From Cloacimonetes bacterium UBA6081 (GTDB taxonomy: Bacteria; Cloacimonadota; Cloacimonadia; Cloacimonadales; Cloacimonadaceae), in NCBI GenBank assembly GCA_002428685.1, contig DIXL01000034.1, forward strand, positions 1 through 64,000: a DNA stretch of 64,000 bases, read 5' to 3'. Of this stretch, positions 25,416-33,657 are shown piece by piece. Under the pieces are notes generated by a model. The model made no database searches and was not told where the DNA came from. It saw nothing but the letters and a program-made list of their open reading frames with translations. Position numbers and translations under genes: made by a program. Position 1 is the first letter of the stretch. Every line of letters begins with the position of its first letter.

Positions 25416-25574
25416 AGTTGGGTGAAGGGGCAGTTGGTAACCACACACAACATGACGGCGCAAACCAAACATGTCAGCATCCCCTTTGCCGGCTACGCTT
25501 CCGGAGTATATCTGGCACGTTTGCATACCAAAACCGGCTTTTCCAAAACCATACGTTTTAATTTGCTTAAATAG
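25416..25574 (+). pseudogene. Remnant of a type IX secretion C-terminal sorting domain
   Basis: The frame following the TAA at 25413 reads VKGQLVTTHNMTAQTKHVSI, then GYASGVYLARLHTKTGFSKT and a C-terminal KTIRFNLLK before TAG. The VKGQLV...SGVYLARL...K order is that of the last 50 residues of type IX secretion cargo, as in the intact protease at 37.4-41.0 kb. The body of the gene is gone, so this is a stranded 3' end. Confidence 0.72.
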
Positions 25575-26083
25575 ACTGCTGGATAATTAGAGCATATAAA
25601 GTTGGAAGGTCAGGTAAGCATCCGTAATCTCTATTCTGCAAAAAGTTCCGTATCACTCCCTTATAAGCATTCCTATATCATTGCCATATCATTCCCAATA
25701 TTATTGACATTGATACGGGAATGATATGGGAATTCATGCAAGGAACAACCTCGTTTGACCTAAAAAGAGCGAGGACCTTTGATTTGCAGTTGCAACGCTC
25801 ACTTCAAGGCTTTTTGCTCATTATACAATCACAAATCCGCTCTTTTTGGGTTAAACGGAGTAGTAGTATCAGTTTTCGAAACAAGGATTTTAGGATTAAA
25901 GGGGAAAAAGGATTAGTAGAATTTCTGCTTTGCATTAATCATCCTGTTTTCACATGATCCACCGCACACTAAAAATTCAACGCCTATAATCCTGAAATCC
26001 TCGCAAGTAAACCCAGATGTGCACTTCCGTTTTAATGCAAAACGAGCGTTATGTTACCGTATAAATTGGGGTAAGCAGATAAA
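25575..26083. other. Gene-free stretch with a 13-bp inverted repeat
   Basis: No convincing gene. CCATATCATTCCC (25684-25696) is the exact reverse complement of 25717-25729, and the 20-nt spacer contains TTGACA. The left flank repeats the motif with a period of about 12 (ATATCATTGCC, ATATCATTCCC). Near 26030 an inverted copy of the GTTTTGCATCAAAAC motif of the following tandem repeat is present. Confidence 0.5.
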
Positions 26084-26197
26084 CTTCAGTTGCAGTTATG
26101 AACAGGGAGTCGCTCTCGTTTAACATCAAAACTGTCTTCAGTTGCAGACATGAATCAAGGAGCCGCTCTCGTTTTGCATCAAAACTACCTTCGGTTG
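26084..26197 (+). repeat. Two tandem copies of a 52/53-bp unit
   Basis: Units begin CTTCAGTTGCAG at 26084 and 26136, with the start of a third (CTTCGGTTG) at 26189. Each contains CGCTCTCGTTT and then a TTTTGCATCAAAAC-like small palindrome (AACATCAAAAC in the first). They differ by several substitutions, so the duplication is not recent. Confidence 0.7.
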
Positions 26198-26243
26198 TTG
26201 CCCTTTGCCCAAAAATGCTTATAAACTGTCTATTTTGCTATCA

Positions 26244-26955
26244 TTACTTTCTGAGTAGAGCTCTTGCCTTGTTGGTTGGAAGGCGCACAAGGTAAACACC
26301 ATTTGGTAAATCAGGAACAATTAGCTCCACTACCCCTTTTTGCCAGTCGGTATCCCTTAGTTCGCTCTTCATTACTAACTGTCCCTTCATGTTGTAGATG
26401 CAGAAATTATCCGGGGATGGAAGGCTGTTCTCAGATTTGATTATAGATATCCCCAACCTTCCATGCTGCACGGGATTGGGATAAATATTCAAGTTCCACC
26501 CCTCACTCTGCACTGCTGGAATAACCTCATCCTCCACGCCCACTGCCGAATCCTGCAACAGAGTATTGCCGGAATAGATGTAAACCTTGCCGTTTGTAAG
26601 GGACGGTTGGCCTTCAAAATACCACGGGGCAGATATGGCAAGATCGCAAAGTGCGTCCCCAATGAAATCCCCCGTGGCCTTAGCCCAGCCAAAATTACAG
26701 TATTCGTAGTTCGAAGGTGGCCAGAGAAAGAGGTCAATATCGCCGTTTAGGTAGCTATTGCTTGTTTCCACCCAGATACCCACCTGTCCGCTATGTCCAT
26801 TTATAACGGTATCGGAACCCACAATATCGTCTTTGCCGTCTCCATTCAGGTCTCAGTAAACAAGCGGATTTCCGCCATTGTGCTCCAGAGTTTGCCACTC
26901 ATGAAGATGGGAGTTGTAATTCAATCTGAGGTTATGCGATGCGTGGGAAAGACTT
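26244..26955 (-). pseudogene. Type IX secretion cargo remnant with FG-GAP repeats, interrupted by a stop
   Basis: From 26822 the frame reads an FG-GAP-like part (TNGKVYIYSGNTLL) and a clear C-terminal sorting domain: LNIYPNPVQHGRLGISI, FCIYNMKGQLVMKSEL, VPDLPNGVYLVRLPT. Upstream the same frame continues across a TGA: LEHNGGNPLVY, stop, DLNGDGKDDIVGSD, where the second part is the calcium-binding FG-GAP loop. Coding-like sequence extends back to about 26955 (NYNSHLHEWQ). The original protein was therefore much longer and was inactivated by 5' loss and a stop. Confidence 0.8.
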
Positions 26956-27086
26956 TTGCAATTCAACAAGAATAAATTCTTCAAAATGTATCAAGAAGAA
27001 GTTATGGTTCCGATTGGAGATTGGGCTCAGAAAAGGCTTTCAAGTCTCAGTGAAACTGATAAAACAAGAGATATATCCAAGGTTGG

Positions 27087-27473
27087 TTGCGGAATTGGGG
27101 TAATAGCAGACAGATATCCAAAATGAAAGATGACTTTAATAAAGCGACTCGCATTCTCCGAACAAGCAGCAACCAAGTAGCACTTATTGCTATAAACGGA
27201 TGCTGTTATGGTAAAGACGATTTACCAGATAAGGGGAGTTATTTCAAATATTGTGGACAGTGCTTCTGGGAATTTCTTTCAGGAGATTCTGAATTATACA
27301 CTAAGATCATTGTTCCTTTGGGGCATAAAGCTAAAGAAAAGAATGATAATTTTATGACTGAATACTCTAAAGTACTGAATAACTTCACGGCACAATTCAT
27401 TGCTGATTTCTGTGAAGACGGAGAAATTAACTGGAAGAAGCTTCTCGAATATAATTCTGGGAAAAAGACATGA
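27087..27473 (+). pseudogene. C-terminal remnant of a PmeII-type restriction endonuclease
   Basis: The 128 codons read NWGNSRQISKMKDDFNKATR, LIAINGCCYGKDDLPDKGSY, FKYCGQCFWEFLSGDSELYT, IIVPLGHKAKEKND and a C-terminal INWKKLLEYNSGKK. This matches from memory the C-terminal half of PmeII-family type II restriction enzymes. In that family the NWGNS segment directly follows the catalytic core, which is absent here. The frame begins with TTG only because the part upstream is lost; an in-frame TAA lies just upstream. No methyltransferase gene is nearby. The assignment rests on recalled family sequence, not a search. Confidence 0.65.
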
Positions 27474-27564
27474 CAGATAGATTTGCGATTAATGTAAGTC
27501 CTTGATATATATACACTTGATTAATAGTATTTTTGTAACCCTTTAGTTTGTTCAGAAAAGCTTA

Positions 27565-28212
27565 TTAACAATTAGTAAAAGGACGGGTATGTTTTTTATT
27601 AAGTTGGGGCAACTTTGCTATTAATGCTTGGGCTGAAACCTCTAATTGAGTAGGATTGGAGCTGTTATCAACTGCCATATCCACCATAAACAGCTTATCC
27701 TCATCCGGTATCTGGTGTTTCATCCGCAGCAAAGCACTTTCTTTGCTTTCCCCTTTTGCAATTATGCGCTGTAAACGCAGCTCCAAAGGAGCCATCACCA
27801 AGACCAGATAGTCGAAGCAATTTGTGAGGCCAGCTTCAAAAAGCAAAGGAACTTCAAAAGCCAGGTATTTGTCATCACAATTAGCCGCAGCCTCGGCAAA
27901 ATCATTCAGGACAAGAGGATGTATTAGTTTATTTAAGTATTCTGTTTCATCATAGCTATTAAACACTATGTTTGCCAGTTGTTTATGGTCAATTTTTCTC
28001 TTATCGGATTGTCCACTCTTAAGCAGAATGGATGAGGAATACCTGTTTACCAAGGCATCAATAACTGCTGCATCTTCCAGGCGTTGTTGAGCTATGGTGT
28101 CTGCAGAAATCACTCGCAAACCATTGCTCTCTAACATATTACAAAAGCTGCTCTTACCGCTGCCGATGTTGCCTGTGATGCCAATAAGCAGGGGTTGGTT
28201 ATTTGGAAACAT
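27565..28212 (-). CDS. coaE: Dephospho-CoA kinase
   Basis: A protein of 215 residues that catalyses the last step of coenzyme A synthesis, phosphorylating the 3'-hydroxyl of dephospho-CoA. It has the P-loop GITGNIGSGKSSF, SADTIAQQRL, HPLVLNDF, FEVPLLFEAGL and the LID-like RLQRIIAKGES. It is the last gene of the exbB-exbD-tonB-folP-cdaA-coaE cluster and overlaps cdaA by 14 nt. Confidence 0.94.
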   Translation of the reverse strand: MFPNNQPLLIGITGNIGSGKSSFCNMLESNGLRVISADTIAQQRLEDAAVIDALVNRYSSSILLKSGQSDKRKIDHKQLANIVFNSYDETEYLNKLIHPLVLNDFAEAAANCDDKYLAFEVPLLFEAGLTNCFDYLVLVMAPLELRLQRIIAKGESKESALLRMKHQIPDEDKLFMVDMAVDNSSNPTQLEVSAQALIAKLPQLNKKHTRPFTNC

Positions 28213-28945
28213 CGGTTAAAATTTGCATTAGCTCTTCGAAAGCCACATTGGTTTGGATGATACCACTTTTAGCCACAGCTACCTGGCCATTTTGCTCAGA
28301 AACAATTATCGCAATGGCATCACTTAGTTCGGTTATCCCAATTCCTGCTAAATGCCGGGTTCCGAATTTGCGGGCATAATCTGGATTTTTAGATAGAGGT
28401 AATACAACTTTTGCAGCCATAATTCGTTCGTCACGAATAATAATGGCTCCATCGTGCAAAACGCTTTTGGGATTGAAAATGGTAAGAATCAAACGCATGG
28501 AAATTGCCGCATCAAGTGGTTCTCCACTATGGATGAATTCATGGAGTTTTCGTTTGTTTTCCAGAACAATCAAAGCCCCCGTTTTGCGGAAACTCATAGA
28601 AGATACAGCGTCTATAATGGGAGAATACAGGCTTGTCTTTTCCTGTTTGCGAAAGGCTAAGCCTAATTCCCTCGATAGATTAAGACGTGCTAAGATTGAG
28701 CGTAATTCTGGTTGGAAGAGGATCACCACGGCAATAATCCAGTAATTGCGAATAGCACTTAACAGAGATGAAACCACCTTCAGATCAAAAACTACAGCCA
28801 AAAAATACAGTAGCAGGATGAATAACAATCCCCATAGAACTTGGTAACCCCCTGATTTGCGAAAAATTAGCAATGATTGGTAAATAAGGAAGGCTATTAG
28901 CAGAATATCTACAATGTCTTTAAAGCGTGGGATTAGAAAGTCCAT
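28199..28945 (-). CDS. cdaA: Diadenylate cyclase CdaA
   Basis: A protein of 248 residues with three N-terminal transmembrane helices (about 12-80) and a cytoplasmic DAC domain that makes cyclic di-AMP from two ATP. The active-site motifs are VLHDGAIIIRD (DGA) and FGTRHLAGIGITE, where RHL stands for the usual RHR. ATG 28945 was chosen: AGGAG lies 7 nt upstream and the ATG overlaps the folP stop (TGATG). In Firmicutes CdaA sits with glmM; here it lies between folP and coaE. Confidence 0.93.
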   Translation of the reverse strand: MDFLIPRFKDIVDILLIAFLIYQSLLIFRKSGGYQVLWGLLFILLLYFLAVVFDLKVVSSLLSAIRNYWIIAVVILFQPELRSILARLNLSRELGLAFRKQEKTSLYSPIIDAVSSMSFRKTGALIVLENKRKLHEFIHSGEPLDAAISMRLILTIFNPKSVLHDGAIIIRDERIMAAKVVLPLSKNPDYARKFGTRHLAGIGITELSDAIAIIVSEQNGQVAVAKSGIIQTNVAFEELMQILTDVSK

Positions 28946-29769
28946 CAGTTTACTCCTGCCTTGGACAGATGGCAAAAGACATCCAAAAATCTCTTATGGG
29001 CAAGGACGTCATGAACTCGTAGAATCTCTACCCCTCCCAAAACAGCAAATGCCGCAGCAGCCAAGCTACCCTCCAGCCTTGATTCCATTGGAGTGGGGCT
29101 AATCATATTGATAAAGCTTTTGCGGCTGGCTCCCAATACCATTGGCAAGCCTAATGTATTAAAATAGTAAAGTTTAGCTAGGATTATAGAGTTGTGTTCC
29201 AACGTTTTGCCAAATCCTATCCCCGGATCAAGCAGGATGTTTTTATGCTTTATACCGCCATGCAGGCAAAACTTTATTCTCTCTTCAAAAAAATCTTTGA
29301 TTTCGAATAAAACATCATCGTAATATGGATTCAGTTGCATGTTTTGCGGGGTTCCCTGCATATGCATCAAGATTACTTTTACCTGTGGATGCGCTGCGAT
29401 AACTCCGACCATGGCGTTATCGTAGCGTAAGGCAGAAATGTCGTTAATAATATTAGCACCCATTTTGATGGCTTCTCTGGCAACGGAAGCTTTCTGAGTG
29501 TCGATAGAGTAAATGATTTCGGGATGGCTTTTCTTTAAGGCCGTTAGAACAGGAATAACTCGCTCCAATTCTGTCTCTTCTGAAACAGGAATTGAACCCG
29601 GACGCGTGGACTCCGCCCCAATGTCTATAAGCTGTGCTCCGTCATGAATCATTTGTTCAGCGTGATTTATGGCACTGGCACAATCTAAAAACAGTGCTCC
29701 ATCCGAGAAGGAATCTTCGGTGAGATTTAAAATTCCCATAATCCTGGGGCAGGTTTGTTTACTGCTCAT
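28945..29769 (-). CDS. folP: Dihydropteroate synthase
   Basis: A protein of 274 residues that condenses p-aminobenzoate with the pterin pyrophosphate in folate synthesis. It shows IMGILNLTEDSFSDGA, LIDIGAESTRPGS, YSIDTQKASVA, INDISAL, LMHMQGTPQNMQ, LLDPGIGFGKT, LGASRKSFI, and RVHDV at the end. It overlaps tonB by 11 nt, so it belongs to the same message as the TonB complex. Confidence 0.96.
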   Translation of the reverse strand: MSSKQTCPRIMGILNLTEDSFSDGALFLDCASAINHAEQMIHDGAQLIDIGAESTRPGSIPVSEETELERVIPVLTALKKSHPEIIYSIDTQKASVAREAIKMGANIINDISALRYDNAMVGVIAAHPQVKVILMHMQGTPQNMQLNPYYDDVLFEIKDFFEERIKFCLHGGIKHKNILLDPGIGFGKTLEHNSIILAKLYYFNTLGLPMVLGASRKSFINMISPTPMESRLEGSLAAAAFAVLGGVEILRVHDVLAHKRFLDVFCHLSKAGVN

Positions 29770-30448
29770 CCACTACAAACTTACAGCGAATTCGATACAA
29801 ACGTTCGGGATTATAAGCTCCCCGAAATCCAAATTTCCAGGAAGCCATGGCTTTGCGCACAGATTCCAGATAAGCGGCAGAATTGTAACTAAGGACATTT
29901 ATGGAGCTGGAATCTACTTTGCCTGTGGGAGTTAGCTTAAATTCCAGATAGACTTCACCTTCTTCTGTGGGAACTATTTGGGGTTTTGGTTGCGAAATTA
30001 TGTAGGCTTCTCCCCCACCCTGTTCCATACTTGCTGAAAAGCCAAGATTCCCCGTAGCCAAATTTTCACCCATGTTACGCAAGGTAGAGGAAAATTTTCG
30101 TACTGCCCGAACCGGAGCATTCGTGCTGGCACTGATATCAATAGGCTTGGGCACATCTAAAATGGGAGCAATTTCCGCCGGAATAACATTGGCAGGACTG
30201 GTGCCTTTGTTTTCTTCTCTAACTGTTTCCTGAACAGGTGTGCTGTCCTCTTCAACCGCCTTTCCAGAAACTCCTTTGTTAGAAGCTGGTTCTTGTAGCG
30301 GTTTGGCAGGATCCAATTCCCATTCAAAGCTATGCCACCGGCTGGGAACAAAGGGTTTAATTATCAGCAACGCCAGAATAATAAGCAGAATAAGATGGAC
30401 AAAGGCAGAAACCGTGTATCCGTTTACAAGGCGTTGATTTAGCTTCAC
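29759..30448 (-). CDS. tonB: TonB-like energy transducer
   Basis: A protein of 229 residues with one N-terminal helix (about 11-32), a Pro/Glu-rich spacer and a C-terminal domain (GEVYLEFKLTPTGKVDSSSI, YLESVRKAMASWKFG) of the TonB type. It would carry energy from ExbBD to outer-membrane receptors such as the one at 6415-8295. GTG 30448 was chosen because it overlaps the exbD stop as GTGA; an in-frame upstream ATG would lie within exbD. The spacer is rich in Glu, Pro and Ala but lacks long Pro-Lys repeats. Confidence 0.85.
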   Translation of the reverse strand: MKLNQRLVNGYTVSAFVHLILLIILALLIIKPFVPSRWHSFEWELDPAKPLQEPASNKGVSGKAVEEDSTPVQETVREENKGTSPANVIPAEIAPILDVPKPIDISASTNAPVRAVRKFSSTLRNMGENLATGNLGFSASMEQGGGEAYIISQPKPQIVPTEEGEVYLEFKLTPTGKVDSSSINVLSYNSAAYLESVRKAMASWKFGFRGAYNPERLYRIRCKFVVDEQ

Positions 30449-30852
30449 TGCTGCTTTCCCACTTCTGTAGTGGCAACAAAAATGCGTTCGTAACCACAAG
30501 AACGAATTATATCCATCAAAGTTATAAGTTTTTGCACCTGAACGGTGTTTTCGGTAGCAATCCGAACCACCTGCTCATTGCTTTTGAATTGCTGTTTCAG
30601 TAATTCAGGAAGTTGCGAATAGCTTACCGGTTGCTCCATAAAAAACAAGTGCTCATCATCATAATAGGTAATCAACAGGGTTTGATGGCTTTGCCGCACC
30701 GAGGTTGTAGAGCTTGGAAGCTTGATAGGCAGTCCGGTTTGGCTGGCAAAATTGGACGCTATCAACAAAAAGATTAACAACAAAAAAATGACATCTGTCA
30801 TAGAAATGAGCATGGTTGAGGCTATTCGCTGTTTGCTAACCCTAAGCTTCAT
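30445..30852 (-). CDS. exbD: ExbD/TolR-type proton channel subunit
   Basis: A protein of 135 residues with one transmembrane helix. ISMTDVIFLLLIFLLIASNF carries the conserved Asp that takes up protons. The periplasmic domain follows with LPIKLPSSTTS and a C-terminal LITLMDIIRSCGYERIFVAT. It forms the proton-driven motor with ExbB. Its gene overlaps its neighbours on both sides by 4 nt. Confidence 0.93.
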   Translation of the reverse strand: MKLRVSKQRIASTMLISMTDVIFLLLIFLLIASNFASQTGLPIKLPSSTTSVRQSHQTLLITYYDDEHLFFMEQPVSYSQLPELLKQQFKSNEQVVRIATENTVQVQKLITLMDIIRSCGYERIFVATTEVGKQQ

Positions 30853-31478
30853 TGTTTGGCCTGGCTTTTTAGGTTTTGATATTTAATTGTGTATTCCACA
30901 GCACTATCCTGCATGTCTTTTACGATGTTTTCCAAGTATTGCACGAGGTCGTTGTAAAATATAATTACCACAATACCCACAATCAAGCCACCGATAGTAG
31001 TTAATAAGGCTTCCCAGATTCCGCCAGCCAGCATGGAGATATCCACGCCGCTTTGGCTGTTGCCCTGGATGTTCATAAACACTTTAACCATACCGATAAC
31101 AGTGCCCAAAAAACCAATTAGCGGAGCTATGGCCGCAAAAGTGGAAAGCCAACCCATCCCGCGCTCCAATTCGTGCAGTTGTAAATTTGCCGTAGATTCC
31201 ATGCTTTGGTTAATTAGATCCGGATTGTCAGTTTTGCTGTTTAGCAGCTTATCCAGCATTACTCCCAGGGGACTTTGCTCGCCATGAATCTGCAGCACAC
31301 TGCGCATATTATCCAGCTTGTCTTGTTGGCCTAAAGCATTTTGCAGTTTATGATTAGCAGCTTTCACTTTTTTTAGTTGGCGGTATTTTTCTATCACGAT
31401 GCCAAGGGCAATTACCGAAATTACCATCAGCACATACATCAGGATTCCACCGCGGACTATTAAACTGAGAACAGACAT
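30849..31478 (-). CDS. exbB: MotA/TolQ/ExbB proton channel subunit
   Basis: A protein of 209 residues with three transmembrane helices. The family core is AAIAPLIGFLGTVIGMVKVF, MLAGGIWEALLTTIGGLIVGI and the cytoplasmic tail. It is the first gene of the operon and so precedes TonB, folate, c-di-AMP and CoA genes in one message. Confidence 0.94.
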   Translation of the reverse strand: MSVLSLIVRGGILMYVLMVISVIALGIVIEKYRQLKKVKAANHKLQNALGQQDKLDNMRSVLQIHGEQSPLGVMLDKLLNSKTDNPDLINQSMESTANLQLHELERGMGWLSTFAAIAPLIGFLGTVIGMVKVFMNIQGNSQSGVDISMLAGGIWEALLTTIGGLIVGIVVIIFYNDLVQYLENIVKDMQDSAVEYTIKYQNLKSQAKQ

Positions 31479-31519
31479 TATACCTCTCGTAGATTATTAT
31501 TTGTTTAGCAGTTATATAT

Positions 31520-31575
31520 GCCAGTAGTCCTTGCCACCGGAACTATTTAAATAGCCGATGGCAAGGCTATCTGGC
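31520..31575. terminator. Long hairpin after serC
   Basis: GCCAG-AG-CCTTGCCA on the left (31520-31536) pairs with TGGCAAGG-CT-CTGGC on the right (31558-31575), and CTATTTAAATAG (31543-31554) is a palindrome in the loop. It lies 47 nt past the serC stop and before exbB. It lacks a T tract, so it could end the serC message only by another mechanism, or it may be a repeat. Confidence 0.5.
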
Positions 31576-31621
31576 TTTCTTGAATATTGTGTTTTAATCT
31601 TTCCTTTTTTTTCTCTGGTTT

Positions 31622-32707
31622 CTATCCATGCTGCTTTTGAAAGCTCTTCATAAATTCTGATAAAGCATGTGCTGAAGTTAAGGGCAAAGAGTTATAGGTA
31701 GAAGCTCTGCAACCACCCACATCACGATGTCCTTTCAAGCCAATCATATTCTGCTTTTTGGCTTCGCTGATGAACAGATTTTCCAGTTCTTCACTGGGCA
31801 AGCGGAAGGTGATATTCATCAAAGAGCGGTCAGCTTTATCCACTGTGCCCTTGTAAAAGCCGTTGGAGGCATCAATGGCGTTATAGATATAATTGGCTTT
31901 GGCAATGTTATTCAGTTCAATCTTTTCCAGCCCGCCATAGTTTTCAATCCATTTTACTACTAATCCAATCATATAAATGGCAAAAGTGGGCGGAGTATTA
32001 TACATACTGCCGTTTTTGGCATTGATTTGATAATCCAGCATACTGGGAAGACCCGAAGCAGCACTGGCTAAAAAGTCCTTTTTAATCAGCACAACCACAC
32101 AACCTGCGGGGCCAACATTCTTCTGTGCACCAGCGTAAATCAGAGAGTATTTTTCCACATCAATCGGTTTGCTCATAAAGTTGGAGCTCATATCAGCAAT
32201 CAAAGGTATTCCGGCCGGAACATCGGGATCAGTTTTCCACTCAGTGCCAAAGATAGTGTTATTTGTGGTTATATGCAGATAGCTGGGATTGTCCGAGAGA
32301 GCCCAGGTTTTGGGAATGTAAGCAAAGTTACGATCTTCGGAAGTGGCGGCTACATGCACGTTTTTGCCTATCTTTTTAGCTTCACTGATGGCTTTTTTGC
32401 TCCACTGTCCTGTGTTGATGTAGTTGGCTTCCTTGCCCTCATGCGCAAAGCTCATCGGTACCATCAGGAATTGCATACTGGCTCCACCTTGAACAAATAG
32501 CACTTCCCAATCGTCACCAAGCCCATAAACCCGCTTGATTGCCGCATTAGTTTCGTCGATAATTGCCTGATACTCTTTGCTGCGATGGCTCATTTCCATT
32601 ACAGAAAGTCCCATCCCCTTATAATTTACAAAATCTGCCTGTGCTTCAATCAACACTTCTTCTGGCAGAACCGCTGGACCTGCGTTAAAGTTATGTAAGC
32701 GTTCCAT
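31622..32707 (-). CDS. serC: Phosphoserine aminotransferase
   Basis: A PLP enzyme of 361 residues that makes 3-phosphoserine from phosphohydroxypyruvate and glutamate. Landmarks are NFNAGPAVLPEEVL, VMEMSHRSKEY, FVQGGASMQFLMVPM, TTNNTIFGTEW, IADMSSNFMSKPID, YAGAQKNVGPAG (PLP-binding Lys), and LKGHRDVGGCRASTYNSLP at the end. The gene has its own good ribosome binding site (AGGAGG region before the ATG). It is a single transcription unit or leads into exbB. Confidence 0.97.
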   Translation of the reverse strand: MERLHNFNAGPAVLPEEVLIEAQADFVNYKGMGLSVMEMSHRSKEYQAIIDETNAAIKRVYGLGDDWEVLFVQGGASMQFLMVPMSFAHEGKEANYINTGQWSKKAISEAKKIGKNVHVAATSEDRNFAYIPKTWALSDNPSYLHITTNNTIFGTEWKTDPDVPAGIPLIADMSSNFMSKPIDVEKYSLIYAGAQKNVGPAGCVVVLIKKDFLASAASGLPSMLDYQINAKNGSMYNTPPTFAIYMIGLVVKWIENYGGLEKIELNNIAKANYIYNAIDASNGFYKGTVDKADRSLMNITFRLPSEELENLFISEAKKQNMIGLKGHRDVGGCRASTYNSLPLTSAHALSEFMKSFQKQHG

Positions 32708-32800
32708 GTGTATCCTCCTGGATATTTTTGTTTACATTGGAGCAAGGATTTCCAAAGCCAATTTTTAAGGCAAGCTATTTTTTTGCTTTTTAGAATTCTA

Positions 32801-32830
32801 TTGACGGAATAGGCCATAACAGTTAATTAG
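32801..32830 (+). promoter_or_regulatory. Promoter of maf
   Basis: TTGACG at 32801 is followed by TTAATTAG ending at 32830. This is the window's promoter layout with TAG in place of the final TTG. The maf start codon is 18 nt downstream. Confidence 0.4.
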
Positions 32831-32847
32831 CCCAAAGGTGTAAACGT

Positions 32848-33657
32848 ATGATACATGAAATGTTAAAAGATAAAAAGGTCATTCTGGCTTCTGCCTCGCC
32901 ACGCCGGGCAGAGCTTTTTAAGTTATTAGGAATTAATGCCAAAATAATCCCTGCTGATGTGGCCGAACCGTTAACAGATGAACTACCTCCAATTCAAGCA
33001 ATTCACCATGCCTCAAACAAGGCTTCGTTAATCTCGGAAAAGTATGGTGCTAGTAACCTCGTTGTTGCCGCGGATACGGTAGTGGCCATCGATAAACATA
33101 TTTTAGGCAAGCCAGATAGCGTAGCACAGGCCTGTCAGTATTTAAAATTGCTTTCTGGGCGCAAGCACAGCGTTTTCACCGGACTATGTCTGATGCTTGA
33201 GGGTAAAACACTTAGTTCCTACGAACACACCTTTGTTCAGTTTGCCGCATTAAGCGAAACCGAGATAGAGGCTTACATTGCCACCCAAGAACCCATGGAC
33301 AAGGCCGGTGCTTATGGCATCCAAGGTTACGGAGCACAGTTCATCGTATCAGTTCAAGGCTGCTATTTTAATGTGATGGGGTTACCGATCCGCTTGTTTT
33401 ACAATACTTTGCAAGCATTGTTAGGGATACAGAATTCAACAGATGTGGAGTCGTTTCAGCCTTACCCAGGCTCAAATATGTCTCCCATTTTCAAGGCTGA
33501 AAGGACTACACACGACACCCAGTCAACCCAGCAATCGCCGTTTATAGTCCATTCCGCCGTGAAGACTGAGCCTTATTTAAGCCAGAACAAGGCAGAATCG
33601 ACTCCAAACTTTCAATCATCCCCTCAGCTTCCGACCCTGCCCAAGGATACATTATGA
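32848..33657 (+). CDS. maf: Maf nucleotide pyrophosphatase with a repeat-derived tail
   Basis: A protein of 269 residues. Residues 1-190 are a complete Maf domain: LASASPRRAELFKLLGI, VVAADTVVAIDKHILGKP, SGRKHSVFTGLCL, DKAGAYGIQGYGAQFI, GCYFNVMGLPI. Maf enzymes hydrolyse non-canonical or modified nucleoside triphosphates. The family normally ends near residue 195. Here 70 more residues follow: residues 200-223 are the 72-nt palindromic element (VESFQPYPGSN...KAERTTHD), then a low-complexity Gln/Ser/Pro tail. The stop overlaps the next gene. The tail probably arose when the element and nearby sequence joined the original 3' end. Confidence 0.93.
   Translation: MIHEMLKDKKVILASASPRRAELFKLLGINAKIIPADVAEPLTDELPPIQAIHHASNKASLISEKYGASNLVVAADTVVAIDKHILGKPDSVAQACQYLKLLSGRKHSVFTGLCLMLEGKTLSSYEHTFVQFAALSETEIEAYIATQEPMDKAGAYGIQGYGAQFIVSVQGCYFNVMGLPIRLFYNTLQALLGIQNSTDVESFQPYPGSNMSPIFKAERTTHDTQSTQQSPFIVHSAVKTEPYLSQNKAESTPNFQSSPQLPTLPKDTL
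33445..33516 (+). repeat. 72-nt palindromic element inside maf
   Basis: It has the same ends (GTGGAGTCGTTTCAGCC and GGCTGAAAGGACTACACAC), length and reading frame as the copy in mutB. Sixteen of 24 encoded residues near the ends and the PGSN core are identical to that copy; differences cluster in the middle. Further downstream, 33597-33616 (AATCGACTCCAAACTTTCAA) recalls the 15-bp unit of mutB. Confidence 0.88.

Noticed and set aside
25721..25957. 78-codon ORF in the gene-free stretch
   Set aside because: It starts inside an inverted repeat, has no ribosome binding site and its composition does not look like protein.
26084..26197. Possible CRISPR array
   Set aside because: Only two adjacent 52-53 bp units with no spacers, and no cas genes nearby.
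26986..27126. Short open frame MYQEEVMVPIGDWAQKRLSS... before the restriction-enzyme remnant, first thought to join it through a one-base frameshift
   Set aside because: The remnant's own frame already gives NWGNSRQISKM at the place where that family has NWGNS, so the upstream frame is not its continuation. Origin unknown.
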